Shown: positions 27,293 through 36,431, counted from the first letter of the stretch. The stretch: 64,000 nucleotides of DNA from Clostridia bacterium (GCA_017520705.1 JAFXFF010000040.1:1-64000); one strand, 5' to 3'. Notes: a model not told the origin generated them from the letters alone. Numbers and translations: made by a program.

Positions 27293-28432
27293 ATGCAACA
27301 GTATATTGACAAAGCGGTAGAGCAATTCCGCACCCTGATTACCGAGCAGTTGGCTCGTCAGAACCGTATGGAGGCGGGCGAGCAGGCCAAGGATTTCGCC
27401 AACCTGCCCCACCTGACCATCGGCATCTGCGGCGGCGACGGCATCGGCCCCATCATCACCCACGCCGGCGAGGACGTGCTCCGCTTCCTGCTGGCGGATG
27501 ACGTGGCGGCCGGTCGCGTGGAGTTCCGCGAGATCGACGGCCTCACCATTGAGCGCCGCACCGAGGTGGGCAAGGCCATCCCCGACGACACCCTCGCCGC
27601 GCTAAAAGAGTGCGACGTCATCCTGAAAGGCCCCACCACCACCCCTCACGGCGGCAATCTGGAGAGTGCTAACGTGGCGATGCGCCGCGAATTGGACCTC
27701 TACGCCAACGTGCGCCCCACCTGCGTGCCCGAACTGGGTATCGACTGGGTGTTCTATCGTGAGAACAGCGAGGGCGAGTACGTCCTCGGTAGCCGTGGCG
27801 TGGAGATCCCCGACAAGCTGGCCATGGACTTTAAGGTGACCACCGATGCCGGTACCCGCCGCATTGCTCGCGCCGCCTTCGAGTATGCCAAGAACAACGG
27901 CAAGGACAACGTGGCCATCGTCACCAAGGCCAATATTATGAAGAAGACCGACGGCAATTTCAGCCGCATCTGCCACGAGGTGGCCGCCGAGTACCCCGAC
28001 ATCACCGCCGAGGACTGGTACATCGACATTATGACCGCCAATCTGGTCAACGAGGCCCGCCGCAGCCAGTTCCAGGTGTTCGTGCTGCCCAACCTGTACG
28101 GCGACATCATCACCGACGAGGCCGCCCAGATTCAGGGCGGTGTCGGCACCGCCGGTAGCGCCAACATCGGCGACCAGTACGCCATGTTCGAGGCCATCCA
28201 CGGCTCTGCCCCCCGTATGATCGAGATGGGTCGCGGCGACTATGCCAACCCCGCCTCTGTGCTGAAGGCCTGCGCTATGCTGTTGCGCCACATCGGCAAG
28301 GCCGCCGAGGCGGAGAAGCTGGAGAAGGCGCTCGCCATCTGCAATGAGAAGATGAATATGACCGGTCGTCCCGGCGGCAACACCTGCGCCGAGTTCGCCA
28401 AGGCAATTATGACCGAAGTGGAGGCTATGTAA
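27293..28432 (+). CDS. icd: Isocitrate dehydrogenase
   Basis: A 379-residue beta-decarboxylating dehydrogenase oxidising isocitrate to 2-oxoglutarate. The N-terminal GDGIGPIITHAGEDVL, the substrate arginines in LDLYANVRPT and YREN(S)EGEY, and the metal-binding aspartates in NLYGDIITDEAAQIQGG match the isocitrate/isopropylmalate dehydrogenase family; AIHGSAP is the coenzyme loop. Context next to aconitase points to isocitrate rather than isopropylmalate. Cofactor choice (NAD or NADP) is not clear. It starts two bases after the aconitase stop. Confidence 0.9.
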   Translation: MQQYIDKAVEQFRTLITEQLARQNRMEAGEQAKDFANLPHLTIGICGGDGIGPIITHAGEDVLRFLLADDVAAGRVEFREIDGLTIERRTEVGKAIPDDTLAALKECDVILKGPTTTPHGGNLESANVAMRRELDLYANVRPTCVPELGIDWVFYRENSEGEYVLGSRGVEIPDKLAMDFKVTTDAGTRRIARAAFEYAKNNGKDNVAIVTKANIMKKTDGNFSRICHEVAAEYPDITAEDWYIDIMTANLVNEARRSQFQVFVLPNLYGDIITDEAAQIQGGVGTAGSANIGDQYAMFEAIHGSAPRMIEMGRGDYANPASVLKACAMLLRHIGKAAEAEKLEKALAICNEKMNMTGRPGGNTCAEFAKAIMTEVEAM

Positions 28433-28433
28433 T

Positions 28434-29087
28434 ATGAACAAGCAAGAGATTCTGGCCCGTGTGGACCACACCGAGTTAAACCCCGCCGCCAAGTGGGAGG
28501 ACATCTGCACCCTGATCGACGACGCCATCACCTATGGCACCGCCACCGTGTGCATCCCCCCTTGCTACGTGAAGAGAGCGGTGAATTATGCCAACGGGAA
28601 ACTGCCCATCTGCACCGTCATCGGCTTCCCCCACGGCAACAGCCCCACCGCCGCCAAGGCTCACGAGGCCAAGTGCGTGGTGGAGGATGGCGCCGCCGAG
28701 GTGGACATGGTGATCAACCGCGGCTGGGTGAAGGACGGTCTGTTTGAGGCGGTCACCGACGAGATCCGCATCGTGAAAGCCGCCTGCGGCGACAAGCTGC
28801 TGAAGGTCATTATCGAGTGCTGCGGTCTGACCGACGAGGAGAAAATTGCCCTGTGCAAGTGCGTCACCGACGCCGGCGCGGAGTATATCAAGACCTCCAC
28901 CGGCTTTGATAAGGGCGGTGCCACCGTGCAGGACGTGGCGCTGATGAAGGCGAACGTGGGTGAGGGCGTGCTGGTGAAGGCCGCCGGCGGCATCCGCTCC
29001 TTCGAGGCGGCTCAGGCAATGATCGACGCCGGCGCCGACCGCATCGGTGCCAGCGCCCTGGTGAGATTGATGAAGGCTGAGGGCTAA
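28434..29087 (+). CDS. deoC: Deoxyribose-phosphate aldolase
   Basis: A 217-residue class I aldolase that splits 2-deoxyribose 5-phosphate into glyceraldehyde 3-phosphate and acetaldehyde. VDHTEL at the N-terminus, the Schiff-base lysine K153 in EYIKTSTGF, and a second active-site lysine in LVKAAGGIRSF are all present. It follows icd by one base, so it is in the same operon, although the pathway link is not obvious. A strong terminator follows. Confidence 0.93.
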   Translation: MNKQEILARVDHTELNPAAKWEDICTLIDDAITYGTATVCIPPCYVKRAVNYANGKLPICTVIGFPHGNSPTAAKAHEAKCVVEDGAAEVDMVINRGWVKDGLFEAVTDEIRIVKAACGDKLLKVIIECCGLTDEEKIALCKCVTDAGAEYIKTSTGFDKGGATVQDVALMKANVGEGVLVKAAGGIRSFEAAQAMIDAGADRIGASALVRLMKAEG

Positions 29088-29105
29088 ACCCTCCACAACC
29101 AAAAT

Positions 29106-29137
29106 AAAAAAGGGCATCCGCAAGGGTGTCCTTTTTT
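29106..29137 (+). terminator. Terminator of the acn-icd-deoC operon
   Basis: A 14-base-pair stem (29106-29119 with 29124-29137, two G-T pairs), GCAA loop, ending in a T run. It marks the left edge of the AT-rich island. Confidence 0.85.
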
Positions 29138-29194
29138 GTTTTCATCACCGTCGTTTCTCCATTAGCGATGTCGGCAAAAGATGAGCTTTATGTG

Positions 29195-29223
29195 TTGACG
29201 CCGACAAGAAAGATTGATATTAT
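29195..29223 (+). promoter_or_regulatory. Promoter of the AT-rich island genes
   Basis: TTGACG (29195-29200), a 17-base spacer and TATTAT (29218-29223), 41 bases before the first gene. Confidence 0.65.
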
Positions 29224-29263
29224 TAATTTGTATCATTCTTTTTGTTGAAAAGAGGAAAACGGT

Positions 29264-30152
29264 ATGTCAGAATTATTTTACCATTACACATCATTAACTG
29301 TTCTTTTTAATATCGTTTCCCAAAACGAGCTTTGGCTTTCAAATTTAAAGAACTCTAACGATCCAAATGAATTATATTTGTCGTGTGATGAGTACAATTC
29401 CTACGTTTGTAATAATCTTCCGGCAAATCCTTATCAATGCACTCCAGCCATAATCAAGCCAAGCCGTATCGTAGGAAACCCTTATGGTCTTTCGTTGACA
29501 ACTTTAGAAGACGATTTAGGGCAATGGGAACGATACGCAGATCAATCTCGTGGAGTAGCAATTGCTTTCGATGTTCAAGCAATGAATGACTATTTTTACG
29601 AGAACTATGGTTTCGTTCTTGATTTTGATTCCATCAAATATACAGAATCGGAGAAAATAGAGCACATTAAATCATTAGTAAAAGATATGCCTGTTTACAA
29701 ATTGCCACTTGAAAAAAGTTGGCCACTATACACGACTTTTTTTTACAATTCATTATTCTCTTGCGCGAGTTTTATTTAAGAAATCTGCATTTTCTATAGA
29801 AAACGAATATCGTTTATACATCGACCTTGTAGAGAGGAAGTTTCAAAAAGAAATGCTGGAATTGTTAATTGCAAGGGAACCAGACAAATTGCAAGAATTT
29901 CAAGAAGAGCATTTTGCTACGGAACGAATCCATCAACTAACAGAAGAAAACAAAAAATATGCACCTATGCGGAACGGCATAAATAGTTATTTGAGTTTGG
30001 ATCTGTCTTTACTGGGACCCGTCAAAAAAAGGTTTATTAAGAAGATTGTTCTTGGGCCGAAATGCACTCAAAATATTGAAGAACTTAGCACTTTTCTAAA
30101 TAGCCATGGCTTTTCAACCACCATTGAAAAATCTAACATTGAAATTCGTTAA
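29264..30152 (+). pseudogene. DUF2971-like protein, frameshifted in a T tract
   Basis: The first frame (29264-29779) begins MSELFYHYTSL and contains GLSLTTLEDDLGQWERYADQSRGVAIAFD, the pattern of DUF2971 proteins. It then stops. The second frame picks up at the eight-T run (29737-29744) and continues ...HYSLARVLFKKSAFSIENEYRLYIDL to a stop at 30152. The segment KSAFSIENEYRLY is the expected later DUF2971 motif (F..E.EYR). With seven Ts the two parts join into one protein of about 295 residues. AAAGAGGAAAAC precedes the start. Base composition is far more AT-rich than the operons on either side. Either the gene is broken or transcriptional slippage in the T run restores it. Confidence 0.7.
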
Positions 30153-30201
30153 TTCTCGATACAGCATACTTTTCTTTTGATAACCCAAGGAGGTTAGCGT
30201 T

Positions 30202-31920
30202 ATGGCAAAAGAAAAACAATACGTGAGCGATAACGCTCGCCTTATGGATGAATGGGATTGGGACAGAAACGTCTCTTTCAATCCATATACAACCGCTTTA
30301 GGCAGTGGTAAAAAAGTTTGGTGGGTTTGTAAAACCTGCAAAAATCATTGGGAAGCTACCGTGTCCAACCGCGCTGGTCGTTTATCTGGTTGTCCATATT
30401 GTGCCGGGAAACACCCTATCATAGGTAAAACAGATTTAGAATCTCAATACCCTAATATTGCCGTCCAATGGGACTACAATAAAAACGGCAGCTTCCGACC
30501 AGCAGATTTCACAGTTAAGAGCAGCAAAAAAGTGTGGTGGATATGTGCTGAAGGTCATAGCTGGGATGCAACTATTGCTAATCGCACTAGTAATCACGGT
30601 TGCCCCTATTGTGCTGGAAAATTGCCGATAATTGGTAAAACTGATTTAGAAACTCAATTCCCCCACATTGCCGCTCAATGGGATGGTGAGAAAAACGGAA
30701 ACTTAAAACCGTGTGATGTAACGCCCAAGAGCAACAGAAGCATTTGGTGGATATGTGAGTATGGACATAGTTGGCGTGCGCCTATTCACCACCGCACTAA
30801 TGGACACAATTGCCCAATATGCGCCCATCATCTTCAAAAGTCTTTTCCTGAAACCGCGATTTACTACTACATTTCCAAACATTTTGAAGATGCTGTGCAA
30901 TCCTATAAGTCTTCCGAGTTGGGGGAATTTGAGTTTGATATTTTTGTCCCTTCCCATAAGGTAGCCATCGAATATGATGGTAAAGTTTATCACGACAAAA
31001 ACCACAGCGTTGATAGAGAACAAAGAAAATATGAACTTGCTCAAAAGCACAACGTTTTCTTGATTCGAGTTCGCGAGGGTGAACGTGATTCCTCAAATTG
31101 CGATGCAGTTATCTTCACAAAATTAGGCGAGTTATATCTAAATTCTCCAAAGTATAACTGCGAATTGGCACTAACAGTTAACCATTTATTCGACCTTTTA
31201 GGAGTGCCCACCACTATAACGACCGAAGATATTGAGAAAGAACAATTAACCATTTCTTCTTTGCTTTATCAACACACTACTCAAAACGACGACTTGGGCG
31301 ACCTCTTTCATGAATGGGATTACAAGAAAAACGCTCCTTTATTGCCTAATATGCTTTCCTTAGGTTCTAATCAACGAGTTTATTGGAAATGCCAAAAAGG
31401 TCATTCTTGGAAAGCCTCTCTCAAAGAGAGAGCAGGAGGATCAAACCACAAAGCGACAGGTTGTCCTTATTGTTCAGGAAACAAGGTCTTAACCGGCTTT
31501 AATGATGTTGCGTCGCTATTTCCAGAACTATTGATGGAATGGGACTATTCACTCAACACGGTTTTGCCAACAGAAATATCACGCGGTCATAATAGTGATG
31601 TGTGGTGGAGATGCGAAAAAGGACACCAGTGGCAAGCGAGGGTCACGACTCGGGTTGTTCAAAATGCTGGATGCCCGTATTGTAGCAATAAGAGAGTCTT
31701 ACCCGGATTTAATGATTTACAAACATTGTTTCCTGAAGTTGCATCAGAATGGCATCCTATTAAAAACGAAACTGTTTCTCCTCAAAAAGTTGTTCCTGGA
31801 AGTCACAAAAAAATTTGGTGGCTATGTAGAGAATGCAAACATTCGTGGTGTGCCGCAATACGAGACCGAGTTAAAGGCAACGGATGTCCTGTGTGTGCCA
31901 AGACAAAACGCAAAAAGTAA
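30202..31920 (+). CDS. Six zinc-ribbon repeats flanking a PD-(D/E)XK-like nuclease core
   Basis: A 572-residue protein. Three treble-clef/zinc-ribbon repeats of the DUF4379 type lie at about 16-70 (C43, C46, C64, C67), 86-140 (C115, H119, C134, C137) and 156-210 (C185, H189, C204, C207). Each reads ...WD..KNG...P.D...S.K.VWW.C..GH.W.A...R...CPYC. Residues 213-320 form a nuclease-like core: EFEFDIFVPSHKVAIEYDGKVY has D246 and the E257-x-D259 pair, followed by KYELAQKHNVFLIRVREGE, as in Vsr/DUF559-type enzymes. Three more ribbons follow (from C397, C471 and C542). AAGGAGG sets the start. It is AT-rich, with the DUF2971-like gene 50 bases upstream. A DNA-targeting role in defence or a mobile element is inference. 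Confidence 0.75.
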   Translation: MAKEKQYVSDNARLMDEWDWDRNVSFNPYTTALGSGKKVWWVCKTCKNHWEATVSNRAGRLSGCPYCAGKHPIIGKTDLESQYPNIAVQWDYNKNGSFRPADFTVKSSKKVWWICAEGHSWDATIANRTSNHGCPYCAGKLPIIGKTDLETQFPHIAAQWDGEKNGNLKPCDVTPKSNRSIWWICEYGHSWRAPIHHRTNGHNCPICAHHLQKSFPETAIYYYISKHFEDAVQSYKSSELGEFEFDIFVPSHKVAIEYDGKVYHDKNHSVDREQRKYELAQKHNVFLIRVREGERDSSNCDAVIFTKLGELYLNSPKYNCELALTVNHLFDLLGVPTTITTEDIEKEQLTISSLLYQHTTQNDDLGDLFHEWDYKKNAPLLPNMLSLGSNQRVYWKCQKGHSWKASLKERAGGSNHKATGCPYCSGNKVLTGFNDVASLFPELLMEWDYSLNTVLPTEISRGHNSDVWWRCEKGHQWQARVTTRVVQNAGCPYCSNKRVLPGFNDLQTLFPEVASEWHPIKNETVSPQKVVPGSHKKIWWLCRECKHSWCAAIRDRVKGNGCPVCAKTKRKK

Positions 31921-31924
31921 AAAC

Positions 31925-32050
31925 AACTTTACTAGCGGCCGCTTTTGGCGGCACGTCGACCATTTGTCGGCGAACAGGACGGGTGAACACCCGTTTTGAC
32001 TTCGCTTGGCTCGACAGATGGCTTGATCCTATTAGGTCTCATAACCCTCC
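31925..32050. repeat. Gene-free hairpin block at the right edge of the AT-rich island
   Basis: GC-rich sequence directly after the zinc-ribbon nuclease gene. CCATTTGTCG (31960-31969) pairs with CGACAGATGG (32012-32021) with one G-T pair, enclosing ACGGGTG-AA-CACCCGT (31979-31994). A segment TTAGGTCTCATAACCC follows (32030-32045). No gene is seen. It may be the end of a mobile element or a structured recombination site. Confidence 0.45.
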
Positions 32051-32055
32051 AAGAA

Positions 32056-32092
32056 AAACAGAGCGTACCCGGATGGGTACGCTCTGTTTGTT
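32056..32092 (+). terminator. Terminator before trkA
   Basis: AAACAGAGCGTACCC (32056-32070) pairs with GGGTACGCTCTGTTT (32075-32089), GGAT loop, T-rich tail. Confidence 0.85.
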
Positions 32093-32115
32093 TGTGTGGG
32101 GTTTGCAACTACCCA

Positions 32116-32144
32116 TTGCAAAACAAAAAGCGATGTGCTACAAT
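32116..32144 (+). promoter_or_regulatory. Promoter of trkA-trkH
   Basis: TTGCAA (32116-32121), a 17-base spacer and TACAAT (32139-32144), about 43 bases before trkA. The leader is too short for a c-di-AMP riboswitch. Confidence 0.7.
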
Positions 32145-32187
32145 GCAGATGTATCTATTCATATCTTCCTTATAAGGAGGCTTTTTT

Positions 32188-33546
32188 ATGAATATTATCG
32201 TTGTGGGCTGCGGCAAGATCGGCACCACCGTGTTGGAGAGTCTGGTGGCTGAGGGTCACGACGTCACCGCGGTGGATAATCGCCCTGCGGCTCTGACCGA
32301 CATCACCAACATCCACGACGTGATGACCGTCTGCGGCAATGGTGCCGATTGCGAGATCCTGGCGGAGGCCGGCGCGGCAGGTGCCGAGCTGGTGGTGGCC
32401 GCCACCGGCTCGGACGAGGTGAATATGCTGTGCTGTCACGTGGCTAAGAAGATGGGCGTGCCCAATACAGTGGCCCGTATTCGCAAGCCGGAATTCAACG
32501 ACAGCAGTTGGGTCAGGATGAAGGAATTGCTGGACCTTTCCTTGGCCATCAATCCCGATCGTTTGGCGGCGCTGGAGATGTATCACATTCTCCGTCTGCC
32601 GGCGGCGGTCAAACTGGAGACCTTCTCCAGCGGCAATTTCGAGATGATTGAGATCAAGCTCAAGGAGGACAGCCCTTTTGTAGGTACACCTCTGTATGAA
32701 CTGCGCGGCAAATTCAAGGCGACCTTCCTCATCTGCGTGGTGCAGAGAGGGGAGGAGGTCTTTATCCCTGGCGGTGATTTCGTGCTGCAGGGCGGCGATC
32801 GCATCGGCATCACCGCCAAGCACGGTGAACTGCAGAAGCTGCTGCGCAACATCGGCACCAAGCAGAAGCAGGCCCGTAAGGTGATGATCCTCGGCGGCAG
32901 TCGTACCGCCTACTATCTGGCCAAGCGGCTGTTGGCCGCCGGTGTGGAGGTCAAGATCATTGACAAAGATCGCGAGACCTGCGAGGCGCTGTGCGAATTG
33001 CTCCCCGACGCCTCCATTATCTGCGGCGACGGCACCCAGCAGGAGCTCCTCTTGGAGGAGGGCCTGCAGAGCATGGACGCCTTTGTATCCCTGACGGGTC
33101 TGGATGAGCAGAATATCCTGCTGGCCTTTTTTGCCGCCGCCAATCGGGTGCAGAAGGTGATCCCCAAGGTCAACCGCAAGGAGCTGGGCGCTTTGGCAGA
33201 GCAACTGGGGCTGGATAGCATCGTTTCCCCCCGCAGCGCCATCGCGGACGTGCTGGTACAGCATGCCCGCGCTCTGGAGAATTCCATGGGCAGCAACGTC
33301 GAGAAGCTGTATCGTCTGATGGACGACGGCGCCGAGGCGTTGGAGTTTAACGTCAAGGACGACCCCCGTCTGGTGAACATCCCCCTCAAGTCCCTGCAGC
33401 TCAAGCGACAGGTGCTGGTGGCGGGCATCAATCGCGGACGCGAGGCGCTGATCCCCACCGGCGATGACGTGATTTTACCGGGAGACAAAGTGGTGGTCAT
33501 CACCGTCGCCGGTCGTCTGAACGACCTATCCGATATTTTGAAATGA
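32188..33546 (+). CDS. trkA: Trk potassium uptake regulatory subunit TrkA
   Basis: A 452-residue cytoplasmic gating protein. It has two tandem RCK units: an N-terminal Rossmann domain (MNIIVVGCGKIGTTVLESL, binding NAD(H)) with a TrkA-C domain to about 225, and a second Rossmann domain (VMILGGSRTAYYLAKRL) with its own C domain (VNIPLKSLQLKRQVLVAGINRG...LIPTGDDVILPGDKVVVI). It pairs with the TrkH channel encoded 14 bases downstream. AAGGAGG precedes the start. Confidence 0.94.
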   Translation: MNIIVVGCGKIGTTVLESLVAEGHDVTAVDNRPAALTDITNIHDVMTVCGNGADCEILAEAGAAGAELVVAATGSDEVNMLCCHVAKKMGVPNTVARIRKPEFNDSSWVRMKELLDLSLAINPDRLAALEMYHILRLPAAVKLETFSSGNFEMIEIKLKEDSPFVGTPLYELRGKFKATFLICVVQRGEEVFIPGGDFVLQGGDRIGITAKHGELQKLLRNIGTKQKQARKVMILGGSRTAYYLAKRLLAAGVEVKIIDKDRETCEALCELLPDASIICGDGTQQELLLEEGLQSMDAFVSLTGLDEQNILLAFFAAANRVQKVIPKVNRKELGALAEQLGLDSIVSPRSAIADVLVQHARALENSMGSNVEKLYRLMDDGAEALEFNVKDDPRLVNIPLKSLQLKRQVLVAGINRGREALIPTGDDVILPGDKVVVITVAGRLNDLSDILK

Positions 33547-33560
33547 CGAGGTAGAACTGT

Positions 33561-35033
33561 ATGAATTATCGTATGGTTTTCTCTATGATCGGGCGTCTGC
33601 TGCTGCTGGAGGCGGTGTTGCTGCTTCTGCCGGCGGCGTGCAGTCTGATCTATCAAGAGCAGCAGGACTTGATGACGTTGCTGATGACGGCGGGTATTGC
33701 CTTGGTCATCGGCGGCGGTCTGACGCTTCTGTGCCGCACCAAAAACAAGACCATCTACGCTAAGGAGGGCTTTGTGATTGCCGCTCTGAGCTGGATTTTT
33801 CTCTCGGCGGTGGGTGCGCTGCCCTTTGTGTTCAGCGGCGTCATCCCCAACTTTGTGGACGCCTTTTTCGAAACGGTGAGCGGTTTCACCACCACCGGCG
33901 CCTCCATTCTTACCGTTTTGGGTACGCGTGGCGAGGTGTTGGCACTCAGCCACGGCATTTTGTTCTGGCGCAGCTTCACCCATTGGGTGGGCGGTATGGG
34001 CGTGCTGGTGCTGATGATGGCGCTGGTGCCCACCGGCTCGGGACGCACCATCCACGTGATGCGCGCCGAGGCGCCCGGCCCCATCGTGGGCAAGCTGGTG
34101 CCCCGCCTGCGGGATACCGCCAAGATATTGTACCTCATCTATTTGGGCTTGACGGTGATACAGGTGATCTGTCTGCTGGTGGCAGGTATGCCGCTGTTTG
34201 ACAGCTTGGTGCACACCTTCGGCACCGCCGGCACCGGCGGCTTCGGCATCTATTCCACCAGCATCGGCGAATACAACGCCGCCTGCCAGTGGATCATCAC
34301 GGTGTTTATGTGGCTGTTCGGCGTTAACTTTAACGTGTATTACCTGTTGCTGATCCGTGCTTTTCGCCCGGCCTTATCCAACCGCGAGTTGTGGCTGTAC
34401 GGCGGCATCACGCTGGCTTCCGTGGCGGCGATCACGGCCAACGTGTGGGCGCAGATGCCCTATACCACCTTTGAAGAGACGGTGCGCCACTCGGCTTTTC
34501 AGGTATCCTCCATCATGACCACCACAGGCTATGCCACCACCGACTTTAATCTGTGGCCGATGTTCTCCAAGTGCGTGCTGGTTTTATTGATGTTCATCGG
34601 CGCTTGCGCCGGCTCCACCGGCGGCGGCCTTAAAGTGTCTCGCGTGATGCTGGTGGGTAAGGCGGTGGCACGTGAGCTCAAGCGGTTGGTGCATCCTCGT
34701 TCGGTGGGCGTCATCCGCCTAGAGGGCAAGCGGGTGGAGGAATCGGTGGTGCAGTCTGCCTCTGCCTATATCGTGTTGTATTTTCTGCTGTTCGGCGGGG
34801 CTTTCTTATTGCTGTGCCTGGAGCCCGCTTTCGATCTGGAGAGCAATTTTACCGCCGTGGCCGCTTGCATCAACAACATCGGCCCCGGCTTGGGTGCCGT
34901 GGGCCCCACCGGCAGCTATGCCGATTACGGCGCGCTGTCCAAGGTGGTGTTGTCCTTTGCGATGCTGCTGGGTCGTCTGGAGATCTATCCTCTGGTGCTG
35001 ACCCTGCTCCCCGGCACCTGGACCAAGAAATGA
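33561..35033 (+). CDS. trkH: Trk potassium uptake channel subunit TrkH
   Basis: A 490-residue membrane protein of the TrkH/KtrB superfamily, with about ten to twelve helices and four pore-loop units: ETVSGFTTTGASIL, HTFGTAGTGGFGIYS, SSIMTTTGYATTDF and the last NNIGPGLGAVGPTGSY. The glycines of the selectivity filter are visible in each. GACAGSTGGGLKVSR is the conserved segment between repeats. It ends at a strong terminator. Confidence 0.94.
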   Translation: MNYRMVFSMIGRLLLLEAVLLLLPAACSLIYQEQQDLMTLLMTAGIALVIGGGLTLLCRTKNKTIYAKEGFVIAALSWIFLSAVGALPFVFSGVIPNFVDAFFETVSGFTTTGASILTVLGTRGEVLALSHGILFWRSFTHWVGGMGVLVLMMALVPTGSGRTIHVMRAEAPGPIVGKLVPRLRDTAKILYLIYLGLTVIQVICLLVAGMPLFDSLVHTFGTAGTGGFGIYSTSIGEYNAACQWIITVFMWLFGVNFNVYYLLLIRAFRPALSNRELWLYGGITLASVAAITANVWAQMPYTTFEETVRHSAFQVSSIMTTTGYATTDFNLWPMFSKCVLVLLMFIGACAGSTGGGLKVSRVMLVGKAVARELKRLVHPRSVGVIRLEGKRVEESVVQSASAYIVLYFLLFGGAFLLLCLEPAFDLESNFTAVAACINNIGPGLGAVGPTGSYADYGALSKVVLSFAMLLGRLEIYPLVLTLLPGTWTKK

Positions 35034-35043
35034 GTGCGCTTCG

Positions 35044-35076
35044 GCCGCCCCGTGATTCCACGGGGCGGCTTTTCTC
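35044..35076 (+). terminator. Terminator of trkA-trkH
   Basis: GCCGCCCCGTG (35044-35054) pairs with CACGGGGCGGC (35059-35069), followed by TTTTCTC. Confidence 0.88.
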
Positions 35077-35142
35077 TACATTTTGCACGATAATTGCCGT
35101 GAAAACCCGCCGATTTTTTCCGCTTTCGCGGCGGTTATTTCG

Positions 35143-35172
35143 TTGACAAGAATCGGTGCTCCGTGATATAAT
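35143..35172 (+). promoter_or_regulatory. Sigma-A promoter of the pyr operon
   Basis: TTGACA (35143-35148), an 18-base spacer and TATAAT (35167-35172), both consensus, 33 bases before pyrC. There is no room for a PyrR-type attenuator between promoter and gene. Confidence 0.88.
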
Positions 35173-35205
35173 TACAGAAAAGGTAAACAGAGGGGAGGAA
35201 TCGTC

Positions 35206-36414
35206 GTGAGCGCACAGATGAAGGGTAAGAATCTGGTTTCGGTGCTGACGGATTCCTCTTTTGCTTTCCGTGCGGCGGAGTTGTTGCCCCTTTCTGCGGC
35301 TCCCACCGTTCAATACGTTGTTTTTCCCGGCTTTTGCGATGTGCATGTGCATTTTCGCGAGCCGGGATTTTCTTATAAAGAGACCATGGTCACCGGCTCT
35401 GCCGCCGCCGCCCGCGGCGGCTACACCGACGTGTGCACCATGCCAAACCTCAATCCTGTCCCCGATAGTTTGCCGCATCTGCAGCAGCAGCTCGACCTCA
35501 TCCCGCAGGGCGGGGTGGGTGTCCATCCCTACGGCTCCATCACGGTGGGGCAGAGGGGAGAGACGCTGGCGGATCTCGCCGCTATGGCGCCCCATTGCAT
35601 CGCCTTCTCCGATGACGGACGGGGTGTGCAGAGCGAGAGCCTGATGAGACAAGCGATGTCAGAGGCCAAGCGACTGGGCAAGATCATTGTCGCCCACTGC
35701 GAGGATAATAGCCTGCTCCACGGCGGCTACATCCACGACGGCGCCTACGCCGCCGCCCACGGCCATCGGGGCATCTGCTCCGAGAGCGAGTGGGGTCCCA
35801 TCGCCCGGGATTTGAAGCTGGCAAAAGAAACCGGTTGCGGCTACCACGTCTGCCACATCTCCTGCAAGGAGTCGGTGGACCTCATCCGCCAAGCAAAGGC
35901 GGAGGGGGTGGACGTCACCTGCGAGACGGCGCCTCACTATCTGACGATGGACGACAGCTACCTGCAGGAGGACGGACGGTTTAAGATGAATCCGCCCCTG
36001 CGCTCTCCCGCGGATCGGGAGGCGCTGGTGCAGGGCCTGCTGGACGGCACCATCGATTGCATCGCCACCGACCACGCTCCCCACTCGGCAGAGGAGAAGG
36101 CCAAGGGGCTGGAACACAGCGCCTTCGGCGTGGTGGGTCTGGAGACCGCCTTCCCTGCGGTGTACACCCACTTGGTCAAGACGGGGCTGGTCCCTCTGGA
36201 AACGGTGGTCCGCGCCTTGACCGTCAACCCTCGCACCCGCTTCGGCATCCCCGCCGGAGACAGCTTCACGGTGTGGCGGCTGGACGAATCCTTTATCGTA
36301 AACCCCGATGAATTTCTCTCCCTCGGCAGAGCCACCCCCTACACGGGCCAGGCCCTCTACGGCCGATGCGTGCTCACCGTCGCCGACGGACAAATTGTGT
36401 ATAAACCCGAGTAA
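35206..36414 (+). CDS. pyrC: Dihydroorotase
   Basis: A 402-residue amidohydrolase that cyclises carbamoyl-aspartate to dihydroorotate. The metal ligands HVH (47-49) in GFCDVHVHFREPG, the later histidines in VAHCEDN and YHVCHIS, and Asp in ATDHAPHS are all present. It is a class I-type enzyme, but the N-terminal beta-sandwich part is shorter than in most homologues, since only 40 residues precede the HxH. The start is GTG with GGGGAGG upstream; an in-frame ATG 12 bases later is an alternative. First gene of the pyrimidine operon. Confidence 0.9.
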   Translation: MSAQMKGKNLVSVLTDSSFAFRAAELLPLSAAPTVQYVVFPGFCDVHVHFREPGFSYKETMVTGSAAAARGGYTDVCTMPNLNPVPDSLPHLQQQLDLIPQGGVGVHPYGSITVGQRGETLADLAAMAPHCIAFSDDGRGVQSESLMRQAMSEAKRLGKIIVAHCEDNSLLHGGYIHDGAYAAAHGHRGICSESEWGPIARDLKLAKETGCGYHVCHISCKESVDLIRQAKAEGVDVTCETAPHYLTMDDSYLQEDGRFKMNPPLRSPADREALVQGLLDGTIDCIATDHAPHSAEEKAKGLEHSAFGVVGLETAFPAVYTHLVKTGLVPLETVVRALTVNPRTRFGIPAGDSFTVWRLDESFIVNPDEFLSLGRATPYTGQALYGRCVLTVADGQIVYKPE

Positions 36415-36431
36415 CCATAGGAGGCTACATT

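Noticed and set aside
32030..32046. TTAGGTCTCATAACCCT as a tRNA-Met anticodon arm
   Set aside because: Only the arm-like stretch is present; no acceptor stem, D arm or T arm can be built around it.
32092..32187. c-di-AMP riboswitch upstream of trkA
   Set aside because: The leader between promoter and start codon is under 50 bases, too short for that aptamer.
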